Shown here piece after piece: positions 17,248 to 30,095 of a stretch of DNA of 64,000 nt; the stretch's first letter is position 1; each line of letters starts with the position of its first letter. The position numbers and the translations under genes were made by a program. Source of the DNA: Paraescarpia echinospica (lineage: Eukaryota; Annelida; Polychaeta; Sabellida; Siboglinidae); assembly GCA_020002185.1 (NCBI GenBank), contig CM034536.1, positions 11,353,406 through 11,417,405 of the forward strand. The letters are read 5' to 3'. The notes beneath the pieces were generated by a model, which did no database searches, was not told the origin of the DNA, and was given only the letters and a program-made list of their open reading frames with translations.

Positions 17248-19300
17248 TTTATGAAATTCGTATTGCTGGTTGTTGAGAATAAATTGTTGATTGAATGATA
17301 CATTTATTGATTGAATTATATATTTATTTATTGATTGTTTGGTTGTCTGCCTTCGATAACAACCGGCATTGATTGGTTGGTTGATGATATACTTGTTTAT
17401 TGTACATATAACTTTTCCGGATGTTCTCCCCGATGCCGTCACACGGACGATTCTGTTTACCCGAGCCCAGGACTAACTCCGTTGCCATAATTCCTGCGAT
17501 GACCATCCATTCCACATGTGGGCCGGTTGTCGTGAACATATGCCGCCTCATCTTTGGAACCGACGAAAACCAGGAGGAGAACTTCCAGAAAACCATCTGG
17601 TTGAGACAGCGTTCCCGGTCGAGCTGCTCCTGTCTGAAGCACGCTGGCCGACTGCAACATAACAACTACTTCCGTCTCCTTTCTGCGGACATACGGAAGG
17701 CCGTTTGCTTCCACCAGCTAGTAGCCGTCCACTCGTTCGTCGGAAAGAACGCGTGGGCGGGTGTGCACTGCATACCCTTATCGAGCTATAATAAGGACAC
17801 TAGTCGCGCACTGTGCCGTAGGAAGAATGCGGTGGCGCGACAAAGGATGCCGGATGTTCTCGAAGGCAGACTTCGCCATGACATGCACAGTATGGATCGC
17901 CAGGAACTGCTATGCGAGGAGTCTTTGTAACTGTAAGCAGAAGGAGCGAGTACTTCTCAAAAACGTTCCCGGTGGACATTGCCTCAGGATGAATACATCC
18001 GGGCGATAGTTGAAGAACCGGCCGCATTAACAACGCCATTGACCATTCATGTAGCATTATGTTTTATTTCCGGGCTTCAATATACTAATGATTTGATGAA
18101 ATGCAGATCATTGACGACTACATGTTGCTTAAGCATGGCGCCAAGAAATCACGTGAATGCCGTGGAAGACGATTATTAATCAATAAACCCAGATATTCGC
18201 AAGATAAGCACTACGCATGACGAACATATAATAGTTTATATTTGTGTCGTTTACCCTATTTTCAAGCTACACAATATATTTATTCTACGATGTATTGTTT
18301 AATATTGTTATGTTCTATTCTCATCGGATTCCCTGTGCAGTGCTGCAAATGTAACATTCACATGTTAAGGCCTTGACATTCAGTAGTATGACCGTGCACT
18401 ATACTAGACAGATTATGCATTCTAACACCTTGATTTGTTTAAAGAACCACAGTTGTTTTTTGATGATCCTGGTTCTATTGAATGTTGAGCTGCATATTAA
18501 ATAATCACAAAAAAGGTATCAATCATTATGTTTAAAACAGTGGTAGTTTCGCGATTGAAACGTAACTTTATACTTTAAATCTAAGTGTAGTATTATAATA
18601 ATAACTCACTCACAGATCCACGAAATGACGTCATAATAAAATCCTACTGCTTACACCCGACCAAACGGGTACGCGTGACTAAATTATGTGTTTTTATTAA
18701 ATATATATCCAATTGGATCATGGGCAACGCACACGCGCACACACACGTACATACACACACAAACAGATACACACACACAACGTTTTTGTTGCAAAGAGAA
18801 ACATCTAAACCACACATTCATAAAGCCATTTTGTAAGCATGAAGGGCCGGGTTGCTAGGTAATAGGTCGCGTGACAGATATATTATTTAAGCGGCTGCAC
18901 ATCAATCTAGAAGCCTGTCGCACAGCGTAATCTCTTTATAGAGTCAGTACATACCTTACATTACTACCATCCTTCACACGTCTGTTACAATAGCTGGTTA
19001 ATTAAATTTGTTTCACCGAAAATAGACCTACCACGAGGTTTCTTCTTAAACTTCCAATGATTCCAGGTATAGTAATACTAGCCCATATCAGATATACGCA
19101 CCTATTAACTAACCGTCAACAACGTTGATTAGCGAGAGTGGGCGGTGTTATGCGAATGCGTGTGGTCTTTTGTGGGATACTTACATATATATGTTGTTTA
19201 TAGTAGGTGGTATCGCCTAGGATCCGATATTGTTTATATTAGGAGGTATCGCCTAACTTCCAGCCAAATCAACAAATATATGTGCTACGCGAACATATGT
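17248..19300. other. Flank right of the element, no gene recognised
   Basis: Several overlapping medium frames occur at about 17400-18060 on both strands (the longest on plus, 17421-17930), with GC content above the surroundings. I recognise no domain, and the minus strand shows stops in each frame. It could be decayed coding sequence. A (CA)n run lies at about 18727-18781. The rest is AT-rich. Confidence 0.45.
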
Positions 19301-19319
19301 ATTTACGACACACAGGTGT

Positions 19320-20262
19320 ATATATCACTTTCACCAACTGATACACAAACATCTCTATCAACTTTAAATGACTATCTTACTGACATCTTGATGTGGATGG
19401 CAACAAGTAAATTGAAACTAAATCCAGATAAAACTGATATAATTATTATTGGAAAAAACAACAACGAAACGAGGTTGTTAGCTACTTTCAAGTTAAATTG
19501 CTTGGTACACCACCATCAGATAATGTTCGTAATCTAGGTGTTATTTTTGACAGTGGTTTCAGCTTTAAGCAGAACATTTCTCAAAACTTGTTTCTACCAT
19601 ATACGTGATTTCCGCCGAATTCGGCGTCATTTGTCTTTATCTGCTGCTAAATTAATATCAGTATATCTACCTTGTCGCCTTGACTACTGCATCTCACTCC
19701 TAAACGATATTGCTAAAAAGGATTTAGCTAAACTCCAACATATACAGAATATTTTTTTAGCATGTGTAATTCTAAACGGACCTCGTTTCTCACCATCTCT
19801 GTCCCTACTTAGACAGTTGAATTGATTTCCTTTTACACATCGAATACAATTCAAATTAGCCACTATCACGTATCGTACTCTTTCTACGCAACACCCATCC
19901 TATGTGTTTGGTCTCTCTCGTTTTTCCGATATCCCCAGGAATCTCAGATCATCTGTTTCACCACTTTTCGTTCCGAAAACCAAGCTTAATATCGGCAAAC
20001 GTGCTTTATCTGTAACTGCACCCAAAATCTGGAATCAACTCCCCGTCGCTTTAAAATCATGTGAGACTACAAATACCTTTTGTAAAAAACTAAGGACTTA
20101 TTTATTATTTGAATTTGCATTCCCACCGGCGTCTCTTACTCTAATGACGACTCTTGCTGTCCCTGTTAACGATTTTGCCAAGTGATTCTTGTATGTTGCG
20201 CCTCTGAGCTCATATTCGTGGGGATTTAGGCGCAATAGAAGTTTGTAATTATTATTATTATA
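19320..20262 (+). mobile_element. Degraded LINE 3' end (RT C-terminal region)
   Basis: Three frames in series carry pieces of one protein: LKLNPDKTDIIIIG (about 19420), then LCRLDYC-like and LAKLQHIQN (about 19670-19750), then KIWNQLPVALKSC (about 20025). This is the C-terminal half of an L2/CR1-type reverse transcriptase. It is 5'-truncated and frameshifted, and ends in (ATT)n at about 20246-20262. A related shorter piece lies at 61540-61790. Confidence 0.7.
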
Positions 20263-21425
20263 TCAGTTGTTTCTCAAAGCTATCCATAAATACATGGTAC
20301 ACATCCTGGTTAACCAGGTGTGGTAGTTGACTATACTCCCAATCATCTTGATCCCACACAATACATGTACGTTCGCTGAATCAGTGGTACTTTGTCGTCC
20401 CGTTTTACTGTTCTCGTCCCGAGGTTGCTGGAAATAGGTCAACTGCAATCTACAACATTGTACATTCAACAGGCGTTGAAAGGTATTAGTTAAGTTCCAA
20501 AACGACCAAATTTGAAAAGCACTACAGTGAGTGGATAATATTCACAGCAATACTTCTACGTTTTGACAAGGCAGTATGCAAACGGGTACTGTCACTGCGC
20601 CGGTGGCGCCGACTCGCGATTACGATGTCGCATGACAATGTTTCATTTAATACGATGCGGTGATTGTGTATGTATGTCTGTGTGTCTGTGTGTCTGTGTG
20701 TCTGTGTGTCTGTGTGTGTGTGTGTGTGTGTGTATGTCTGTCTTTGTTTGTGTGTGTGTGTTTTAGGGCAGGCGGGTGAGGGTTGGGGTGAGAGAGTGAG
20801 TTAGTAAGTGAGTGAGTGAGTGAGAGAATGAGTAAGTTAATGTGTGCGTGAGTGGGTGAATGAGTAAATGAGTGAATGAGCGAGTGAGTGAGTAAGTGTG
20901 TAAGTCAGCTTTTGGAAAGTTGACTACGCACCCCTGACCTTTATCCCACGCAATGAAAATAACAATGCCTCAATACCCCGAAGCAGCGTGGTAAACTTGA
21001 TGGCTTTTTCATATCACATACCTTGAGTCAAATTATCACACCAGCTGCCTCGGCGCGGAATTTCGGAGAAACGTTTGTTGAAAACTTCAATTTGAAACAC
21101 CACATATCCAAAACGTGTCGCTGCTGACTAATTACTTTTATCCAAGTGCATGCAATACAAAGGGTGTAAATATATGGAGTTTTTAGCTGTTTAGTATAGT
21201 TGAAAATTAGTTCAGTGCTGAAAGATGCTGGTTAAGTGACAATTGGGATTTTCCATTTGAATTGCTCAAGCCTGATGAACTAATGCTAATTACAGTACCA
21301 TATATAAGTATTTCTGTGTTCTTAGAAAGCACTTCTTAAAAGTGTTAATGCTGTCAAATAAATTAATTGTTTTGTTTTATATATTTCTTAGCCACAGAGA
21401 GTTGATTGTTATTCGACTTATTTGA
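20263..21425. other. Gene-free stretch with microsatellites
   Basis: TGTGTGTCTG/(TG)n repeats at about 20670-20762 and GAGT-type repeats at about 20795-20905. Otherwise nothing recognised. Confidence 0.6.
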
Positions 21426-21429
21426 CTGA

Positions 21430-21790
21430 AAGTTGAACTGGAGCGTAGTAGAGCAGCAGTAAAAGCTCCGGACTCTCGACTGAGAGAACGCGGGTTCGAA
21501 TCATGTGCGGTGGTGTCGAACCTTGGGCAAGTTAGTTTACTTTACATTGCTTCAGTTCACTCAGCTTTATGAAAGAGTACCTGGCTATAGACAGTGGTGG
21601 ATATTTGTGTACATATTGTCATAGTAGTCTGCATTAATTACAGAGTGGCTGAATGCTTCCCAGAGAAGTTTCGATGGTGTTCGATTGAACAGGTCTGACA
21701 GGAAGTAAAATGTAAAGCGCTTTGAGCTGTCCTGAAGACTGGATACCGCGCCGCCATATAAGAACTTGCCTCTGCTTACTAATTTAATTG
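21430..21790 (+). repeat. tRNA-derived SINE with LINE-like tail
   Basis: A tRNA-like head with an A-box-like GAGCGTAGTAGAGC (about 21440) and a perfect B box GGTTCGAATC at 21493-21502. The middle is unrelated. The 3' part has AAAGCGCTTTGAGCTGTCC and a CCATATAAGAACTTGCC end, resembling tails of SINEs mobilised by L2-type LINEs. Likely transcribed by RNA polymerase III when young. Confidence 0.7.
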
Positions 21791-23398
21791 AAGGTACTTG
21801 TTAATTGAATTAAAGTGAATTGTTAATTTATAAAAAAAAGAGGTTAATTGTATTGATCGGATAAATATGTGAAGTTAATTTAATGTAATTAGGAAAATTC
21901 CGAGTTAACTGTAATTTGATTAATTAACTTTTCAAGTTAATTGTCCCATGCCTGGTCGGTAGAAGGCCTATATGTGTTATATAAAAGAAATTTAACACCA
22001 ACACTTTTTGTAAATAAATCAATTGTATTAAACTATACAAAATAATACACGTGCATATATATCATTTATTCGGAACACTATTTTACACAGAAATAAAAGC
22101 ACTTGTTCCAATAAAACACATGTAGTTATAAGTACATTCAGCACACTATTAACTAATGCAGCAATTAACACATTCCTGTCGGTTTCCGGTCAACGATATA
22201 CTGTTGTTTCCCTTCATCTAAAAATTAATTTATATATTAATTAATTTTAACTGCTGAAATCCTTTCGTTGCTCAACACTTTGAGGGGTGCCTGCATTGTA
22301 CATATTGTAACCTTTTAACTGTTCCACTTTATTTTAAGAACAGTATTCAAAAGGGTAGTGATTGACATTTTTAACTCATTTATAACTTACTACAATATAT
22401 ATAACTACCCCACTAAATAAATATATTATTAATTACATATATCACCAGACAGAGATGGTATTTAACGTTGATATACTACACATTTTCATTTTAGCAACAA
22501 CATTGGAATGATGAAAGTAGATTCATAGTAACATACTTACTGTAGATCATTACATTTAGAAACAATCAAATGTTGAATCAATGGAATGCTGCAAACATGA
22601 TTTTAGTACCAAATTTGTCAAATTATACAGCATACCATCCATACCATCATGGTTTCATACATCATATGTTGCATGCCATCACTTCTATCATGACTTTTAC
22701 ACCACCAATACCATCATGACTCACATACCATTAATACAATCATGGATTGCATACCATATTGGCTTGAATATTACCAATACATGTGTGGATTGCATAACAT
22801 CAATACCATCACGTCCTGCATGGCATCCAAACCAGCATGTATTACATATCATCGATACATTAATGACTTGCCTACAAATATGTTGTTAATCGATCAACTC
22901 TCTTTGTTATATGCAAGTTCGTTTCTTTTCAGGTTGTTTAATTATGTCTTTTTATGGTCCAACTGTGTCTTTTTGAAAGCTTCTTCGTCTGTTTTTTCCG
23001 TTGAAAGAGACGTTGGTGTAGCAGTTGTGCAGAAACAACATTTGTTATAATGATTCCATTGCACCTAGTACCCTCCTGCATTGGGTTACCTAAATGTATA
23101 TTGCACCATTTCATATATATATATATGCAGTATTGTTTAATTGGTCAAAATATCACTCAATGTAATCTTTCAATGTATATTTTAAGAGTAGTACATTACA
23201 ATTTTCAAGCAGATTTACTTAAACAACATAAAACCTCACGATGCAGCATCCTTATCACCCGGATCAATACAAACTGTGAATAAAATAATCCATGACATAT
23301 TTTCATGTCTCACGTTTATGAAATAAACATGTTTTAAGTAATAAAACGCTAGCATAAAAACATATTGTAGTAGTTATCTTGTATTAATGTTAATAGCT
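21791..23398. other. AT-rich stretch without recognised genes
   Basis: No gene. At about 22620-22870 a loose repeat of ACCATCATGG/TTGCATACCAT appears, too diverged to define a unit; frames across it are repeat-derived. Confidence 0.55.
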
Positions 23399-23403
23399 GC
23401 ATA

Positions 23404-25642
23404 TGAGTGAAGTCACAAAAAAGTGGAACAGTTGTGTAAAAATAGGGAATACAAATGTATAGCACATTATATATATTTTTATCACAATTTTCTGTTTCGT
23501 TTTTTGGAAAGTAGGGGTGACAGACACGACATTAGGGAACGGAATTTGTTTCAGTTTTCCGTAAAACAATTCTCTATGACATAATTTGTTGTTCAATTTC
23601 TTCTTCAAGATATAGACGGAGGAAGGTTTCTGTGGCAGAAAAATATTGTTAATGTTAATTTAGGTACTGTCATTTTTATTTAGGTAGACTATAATACATC
23701 TACCACACAAAACTATCGTCTTTTTTAAAACAATGCCAGATTTTCACCTTAATAACTAAGTACAGTAGACAATTCTTTTTTTTCCACACAAATAAGAGCA
23801 ATACTCTCTAGTTGTATACAAGTAGAATAACTATCCATGTAATCGTTCTCCATCTGTCATACTCTCTTCCAGCAGGACACTACCATCTGAGTAATCTTGC
23901 GTTGCAAGTATTCGAAAACAAGAACAAGTACATAATTTATGTTATATATATCTGTTAATTAATGTAATGTCACTAATAATTATAGCATTACACTTACACA
24001 AGTTGTGTACAGAAACTAAACTAAATACATGATTATAGCATATGTAATGTTACAATCAGACATTGGAGTCAATGTTTTCCTTGAGTAAACCAGTGGAGCA
24101 ATTATCTTTATTGTAGATGTAAATTATTATGTTGTACCAGCTTGTGTATGCACAGCAGTGCTGTCCTCAACACAAATGTAATTTCACTAATGGTTGTATG
24201 TATAACCAGATGGATGGAATAGATGCTGAGATGACGTAGGATATGCAGCGAACATAAACCATGTTTTGTAGAGATCATAAAACTGTCTTTATCAGTCCCA
24301 AACTGATACCATCAAAGCTCTTCTTCATTGAGATATTTATTTTGAAAAGTCAGAAACGCCAATCATAATATTGCTTATACAATATTGTATTAAGCACAGA
24401 GCACCGATTGCGATGTTTTTATGATATCACATCAAAAACAGAACATAATTTTGTTATAAAATGCATACATATATGCATAGGACACCGGAGCCACATGCGG
24501 ATCCACACATGACTGCACAGCACAATACCTTCCATGATATATATATGTATATATATATACAAATATTATAGGTTACTATTACCATGTGATGAACTGTAGC
24601 AATTAATAAAATATGCTGGTAAACAATAATAAATATGATACAATGTTACCTTATTTTGAAAAAAAATTATTTTGATTACAGGTTCCTGGAAAAAGAAACA
24701 CTAAATTTAGATAATATTTTCAATACCTTGATACACAAAAAATGGAACACTTTCCTTATATGATGTTGTAATATAGGGTTGAAAGTGTACCAACATGATA
24801 AGTAGAAGATAACTTATTGCCTGGTGTTTATTATATAGGATGATCAAATAGATCATTCACATTTTTTGTTTCACGTATGTAGGATTATTTTTTTTATTCA
24901 TGCAAGTAGTTCAATTTTTTCTACCCAAAGGATAGATTGGGTCTTACTGAGTGTTTTCACCCAGTCTCATACCCCCATTTCCAACGTAACAAAGACCATG
25001 TCTGCCATTCACAGGGTGATAGATGCGAAGTTTAGAGGGGCGGAATTGATTAATTAGTTTGTTAACTGCAACGCACTGATTCATAATTTTGTTTTGTGAA
25101 TTGCAAATGAGTCAAGCACTGTACATGGCATATGTTTTCATATTTTTTCTAGTGTGTGACAGACGCGACATAAGGGAATGGAATTTTTTTCAGTTTAAAT
25201 GTTTCTTTCTATGACTTGTAATGTTTGTAAAAATTATTTTTCTATAAACCAACCGAAGAAGGGTTCTGTGGCAGGCATAACAATATTTGTATATAATTTA
25301 GCTACGTTCCTTTTTTCAGAGAGACACGAGTACGCCTACCGCCCAAAACTACTCGGTTTTGAAAAACAATGTCAGGTTCTCACGTTAATAACTCAGCAAT
25401 GGGTGGAAGTAGAGGTTAGTTTTTTCACCCAAATATACCATGGGATATATAATCAACATAACAAAAAGGAGGCCTCCATATATCCCTGTAGCTTTTGTGT
25501 TTTGCTTTGAAATGCTGTCGTCAAACGTTGTTATAAATATGTTTTATCCTTAAAAAATGAAAATGGTATATTCTTTTTAACAGAATGGCAAAGCTCAGAA
25601 GTTTAGAAAATGAAAATGTTCCAAATTTTGTGACTTCACTCA
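23404..25642. mobile_element. TIR DNA transposon without transposase (about 2.2 kb)
   Basis: TGAGTGAAGTCACAAAA with nearby TGGAACA at 23404 is mirrored at 25600-25642 (TTCCAAATTTTGTGACTTCACTCA), each next to TA, as in a TA-targeting element. Inside are two diverged direct repeats (about 23510-23790 and 25150-25430), sharing GTGACAGACRCGACAT and GTTCTGTGGCAG-like text. No transposase frame is seen. Confidence 0.55.
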
Positions 25643-26426
25643 TATGCTTTGACATTTTATCCAGACATTATACTGGCCATGTTAATTGAATCTGGTGAGT
25701 AAATTGTAATTTACCTGAGCACTTTTCTTCTTTTAGCAAGACTTTCCTATATCTGCAATAAAACAAGATTGTCAATATATGTGGCTCATATCTGTCATCG
25801 TTTTACAGAATAGATGCAGACTTAATTGATTGAAAATAAAAAAACAAGTCAAGTATGATATAATGTACAAAGGTTGATATGTAGGGTAGTTCCTACATTA
25901 ATATAAAGACCCCTGTATCTCAATGTGTTGTTTATGGGAGAACATAAATAATTGTATGACCAATGATCAATAGTAGTAGTATAAGCAGTCGTCCAGACCA
26001 GGTCGTTTGCGCTGCGCGAAGCAAATGATGACGTCACATCTAGGTCAAGGTTCTAATGACGCCACCTGGTGGATAGGTCATGAACTGCAAATAGCGCGAA
26101 CTAAATAAATATGTAAAATAGAACCCATAGCGGAATTTTTATAAACTACCAATAGCACCCCTAGTGTAATTTTGGTGAACCAAATAACGCTCCCTATCGG
26201 AATTTCGATGAACAAAATAACTAGGTCAAAGTTCTAGGCCAAAGTTTGAAGTCTAAAAATAGGTCAAAGACGTCAATAAATAGGTTGTTGACATCACTTA
26301 TGTCAATGTGATAATAACGTAGGTGATGACATTGGTGCTGACGTGTTCTGTCCTGATTGGTCAATCGTATTGTTATCACATGATTTTTCTTATTTTCATT
26401 TGTATCACGACGACACCACGGCTAAC

Positions 26427-26690
26427 ATGGTGTTGAAAACACCCTATTACCGCATTCGCGATGAAGCAGACTCGAGCGACGAGGACGAGCCGACGAGTCG
26501 ATCCATCATGCCGGTGATTAACCGTCGTTTCGTGCCGTCAGAACCAGAGGTCGTGGACGTGGCAACTCTATAAGCAACGATAAGTGCCGATGCCGTTATC
26601 AAGATCAGAGGTCTCCTTATCGATAAAGTACGCCAGCATGCTTCCTTCTACATCAGCTGCAGATAGTGCAAGAAACGTATGATTGTTATG
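26427..26690 (+). pseudogene. Fragment of RPA-like gene (second copy)
   Basis: ATG at about 26427 (MVLKTPYYR) and an acidic SSDEDEPTSR segment as in the gene at 15078-15644. A TAA at 26572 and loss of the zinc-ribbon half show it is dead. Confidence 0.75.
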
Positions 26691-26962
26691 TCACATTACT
26701 TTTGGTTTCATGTTTTTTCTACCGTAGAAAAAAATGTAATATTTAATTATTCTTGCAGAAATTAACACCTATATTAATTTTTTTATTTTATACCTTTAAC
26801 CTTAAAATCGTATAAGTAGTTCAGGTGCTTTTACAAATCCCATCTCTATGTTTTCTATACCATGAGTAAACATCAACTTGTCTTTTATTCCAGCACCAAT
26901 AAAAGGAGCTCATCTCCGCTTCCGCCACTTCTACTTTTCATCTTGTTGAATAGGGAGAAGGA

Positions 26963-27340
26963 GTGACAAAACTTCTATGCATCGGGGTCCTCGGGGCTGG
27001 AGAGCCTATCTGTTCGAAATTTACCTTTGACTTTCCTGTGACCGAAAAGAAGAAGACGCCTGCACGTCAAATAGCATGTAGCGTCGTCGAACTCTCAAGA
27101 CGACAATGTCCCGGTTGCGATGTAGACAATCCTAGTAAATGTCATCACGACTGTATGTTACCTGTTGACATTCTAATTTACGTGTACTTTGACGAGGCTG
27201 TCGAGAACATTAATCCATCTGAATTGATTAAAGATTGGTTGACTGTTTTGTTAGACGCAGGTGTGAAGCTATCCGACGTGTCATCCGAACAGTTGTGTAA
27301 TACCAATACTTGGTTGCAAGACTCCGTTTCGAAACAGTAG
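26963..27340 (+). pseudogene. CxxC small protein, second copy with intact 3' part
   Basis: Core ARQIACSVVELSRRQCPGCD and HHDCMLPVDILIYVYFDEAV parallel the gene at 14510-15060. Its C-terminal region stays in one frame to TAG at 27338-27340. This shows the 14510-15060 copy changes frame near 14665. A partial repeat of its 3' end follows at about 27425-27495. Confidence 0.7.
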
Positions 27341-27545
27341 CGAAACAAAATGAAACAAATGGTGCTGGTAGTAATGGAGGATGACCTGTATATAACTTTA
27401 TTTTATTTTGTACACAATTAAACTTTGCAAGACTCTGTATCAGAACAGTGGCGAAACAATGTCCAGTCTCTGGTTCTGGCAGTTATGGAGTGAAACATGT
27501 AAATACGTTTGTGTCGTACACTAATAAAAGGTGCAAACCTTATCT

Positions 27546-29370
27546 TGTGTCATTTTTATAGTATAAGAACCATGCATTAAAGGACATTGATACATGAACT
27601 TATTTATAAATATAGGCGTTACGGGGACTTTTTTTATTAATGTGTGAAGTGATTCCTGGACATGAAATATTCTTTTGAATACGACATTTACACTTACCTC
27701 AGTTGATTGCCCAGTTGCAAACTGGTTGCAAATTGTTTTGAAGTGATAATCGTTGTCCAAGTCTCATCTACACCTAGAGGAAGACAGTACTGTTTCAACA
27801 TTTTATGAAGCATAATTCTATTTACCGTTGTTACATTTATAAGTGTAACCTATAATAGTGTTTGACTGTTTTATTAGAGGTAGGTGTTAAATCAGTCAAA
27901 CTGACGGCTATCTGCGTAGGTACGATAGTTATTTTTACATTACGCGCTTGCACGCAGTTTTGATTTGTTCATGAAAAACAGCGGGAATTCTGTGAAAATG
28001 ACATCATTAAATAAGTACGCGTGGTAGTTCCGTTCAACTTGTAGTAATTAGGTTAATAAGTATTTGATACTTGCGCGCCAGTAAACAATGTCCTTTAGTA
28101 ACGTCATTAAATAAGTACGCATGGTAGTTCCGTTCAACTTGTAGTAATTAAGTTAGCAGGTGTTTTGAACTTGCGGGTATGTAAATAATCTTCTTCAAAG
28201 ACATCATTAGTGTAGGACTGACCAAGTGTACTGGGCTAAACAAGTGTACCCGACTAGACAAGAGTATTGCGTGCATCGAAACTGCTTTACCTTACTAATA
28301 GTCTTACACTTCACGAATAAAGAGAGATTAATCGGTAGTGTCAACATTAGGGTAATCAATTTGCGTAAAACAGGTTCTTGTATGGTATGCAAGACACAGG
28401 AACAGTACCATGGACAAAACTTAACCAAACTTCGACCGACAACTTCCATGAACCAAAATTAGATCAACGAGTTGCAAGAACCAAACTTCTACGACTGTCT
28501 TCATTCCAACGAATACACTGGTGGATTACCCTGTGTCGGGTACCGTTGTATCTATCGACTTGTGGTCTTCGACACTGTAGTCACACTAGACCATCGACTT
28601 GCACGAACCAAACCTAGACCAGCGAGTACATACAAACACACATTTAAACTTGCAAAGACGGAAACTTACATTGACAAACTTGCAAACACACTTTAAAACA
28701 CGTACACATTTTTTTTAAACTTACATCTTTGCAAATTTTCACTGACAAACTTGCAAACAAACCTACAAACATACTATTAAACTTACAAATTTGCAAACTT
28801 CCACGAACAAACGTGCAAACAAACGTACTTTCGACAGTAGAACTCTGTTTCCACAGTACAACTCGCACATTTCACTGTTTCGACAGTACAACTCAGCAAA
28901 TTTACATAGATACACAGGTCAATTCATACTTTTAAACTTGCACTTTCACTGACAAACTTGCAAACAAACTTGCAAACATAATTTTAAACTTACAAAGTTG
29001 CAAACTTATCTACAAACATTTAGACCATGAACAAAACTTAGACCAAAGAGTTTCAAGAATCAAACTTATATCAACGGGTTGCAAGAATCAAACCTGGACG
29101 ATTCAAACTTTCAAAATGCAGAAATTTGAAGAAAAATGTTTTTGAGAAAATGGCTGTCAAAGATTGCATAACGGATTTCATTACACGATATCGACATGCT
29201 TGATCCATGATTAAAACTCACTTAGAGTTACGTAATTGTCATAGACGTGAACTTTATTGATAGTATGCATACAAAGGTATAATAATCTGGCAGAAAACCA
29301 TTTTCAGTATTTTTTTGTAAAAACACCATTTCACCTGGGGTGTCTGGCCTTAAACCAACTAGTTGGACAA
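27546..29370. other. Gene-free stretch with tandem repeats
   Basis: A unit of about 90-100 bp (CATTAAATAAGTACGC(G/A)TGGTAGTTCCGTTCAACTTGTAGTAATTA) is present twice at about 28000-28150. From about 28640 to 29110 a degenerate ACAAACTTGCAAAC repeat dominates. No gene recognised. Confidence 0.6.
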
Positions 29371-29375
29371 ACGAA

Positions 29376-30095
29376 ATACAATTTTTATAGTTGGTAGGAC
29401 TTAGAAAGTGTATAGTTGGTAGGACTTAGAAATTGTTGTGGTTGGTTGGACTTAGAATTGTTTATAGTTGGTAGGACTTAGACATTTTTACATGACAGTT
29501 ACGTGACTTCCGGTACGACGTCACTTCTGATGTAGCGCCACCTAGTGGATAACTCGACTACTACGTTACATGATTGCACCATCTAACGGGTGAAAAATTA
29601 ACTAATTAGGGTTACATAGAGATAACAAATTGGGGTTAAGCTCGCCATGACACCACGTGACTTCCGATGCGACGTCACTTCCGGGTAGCGCCCTCTAGTG
29701 AATATCTAGAGTCCTGTGTTACATGATAGCGCCATCTAGCGGGTAAACATGTACCAATTAGGGTTAGATAGCGAAATAAGTTCGGGTTAATCTTGCGAAA
29801 ATTTAAACAACTCACCGAAGTGGGTTGTATAAATTTTCGCGAGATTAACACCAACTTAACACATTTCTAAGTCCTACCAACTATACAAATGTCTAAGTTC
29901 TACCAACTATCAAAATTTCTAAGTCCTACCAACTATACAAATTTCTAAGTCCTACCCACTATAAACATGTCTAAGTCCTACCAACTGTAGACATGTTCTA
30001 AGTCCTACCAACTATAAAAATGTATAAATCCTACCAACTATAATTTTTTTTTATAAATCCCACCAACTATAACAATTCTAAGTCCTACCTTTTCT
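29376..30095. mobile_element. Fold-back element with mirrored ATAGTTGGTAGGACTTAGAA arrays
   Basis: The left arm (about 29376-29485) has about four copies of TAGTTGGTAGGACTTAGAAA. The right arm (about 29855-30090) has about nine in inverse orientation (TTCTAAGTCCTACCAACTAT). Near the centre (about 29791-29850) a second palindrome pairs GCGAAAATTTA with TAAATTTTCGC. Two related units with GCGCC(A)CCTAGTGG and CGTGACTTCCG lie between. No coding sequence. Confidence 0.65.

Larger units (their letters stand above)
26035..27545 (+). mobile_element. Decayed, rearranged relative of the polymerase element
   Basis: Starts with AGGTCAAGGTTC and a GCCACCTGGTGGATAG unit as in the TIRs (26040-26240). Then follow, all on plus: the 5' part of the RPA-like gene (about 26426-26690), a piece of polymerase gene intron 2-exon 3 boundary, intron 3 and exon 4 (about 26730-26940), and the CxxC gene with its polyadenylation region (about 26985-27545). 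In the intact element the middle piece belongs to the opposite arm and strand, so this copy is chimeric. Confidence 0.75.

Noticed and set aside
21430..21510. Functional tRNA gene
   Set aside because: The B box is good, but the acceptor stem does not close and a SINE body and LINE-like tail follow.
29515..29745. Another TIR of the polymerase element (GCGCCACCTAGTGG units)
   Set aside because: Only short motif similarity; the termini, AGGTCA arrays and genes are absent, and the segment is inside a distinct fold-back element.
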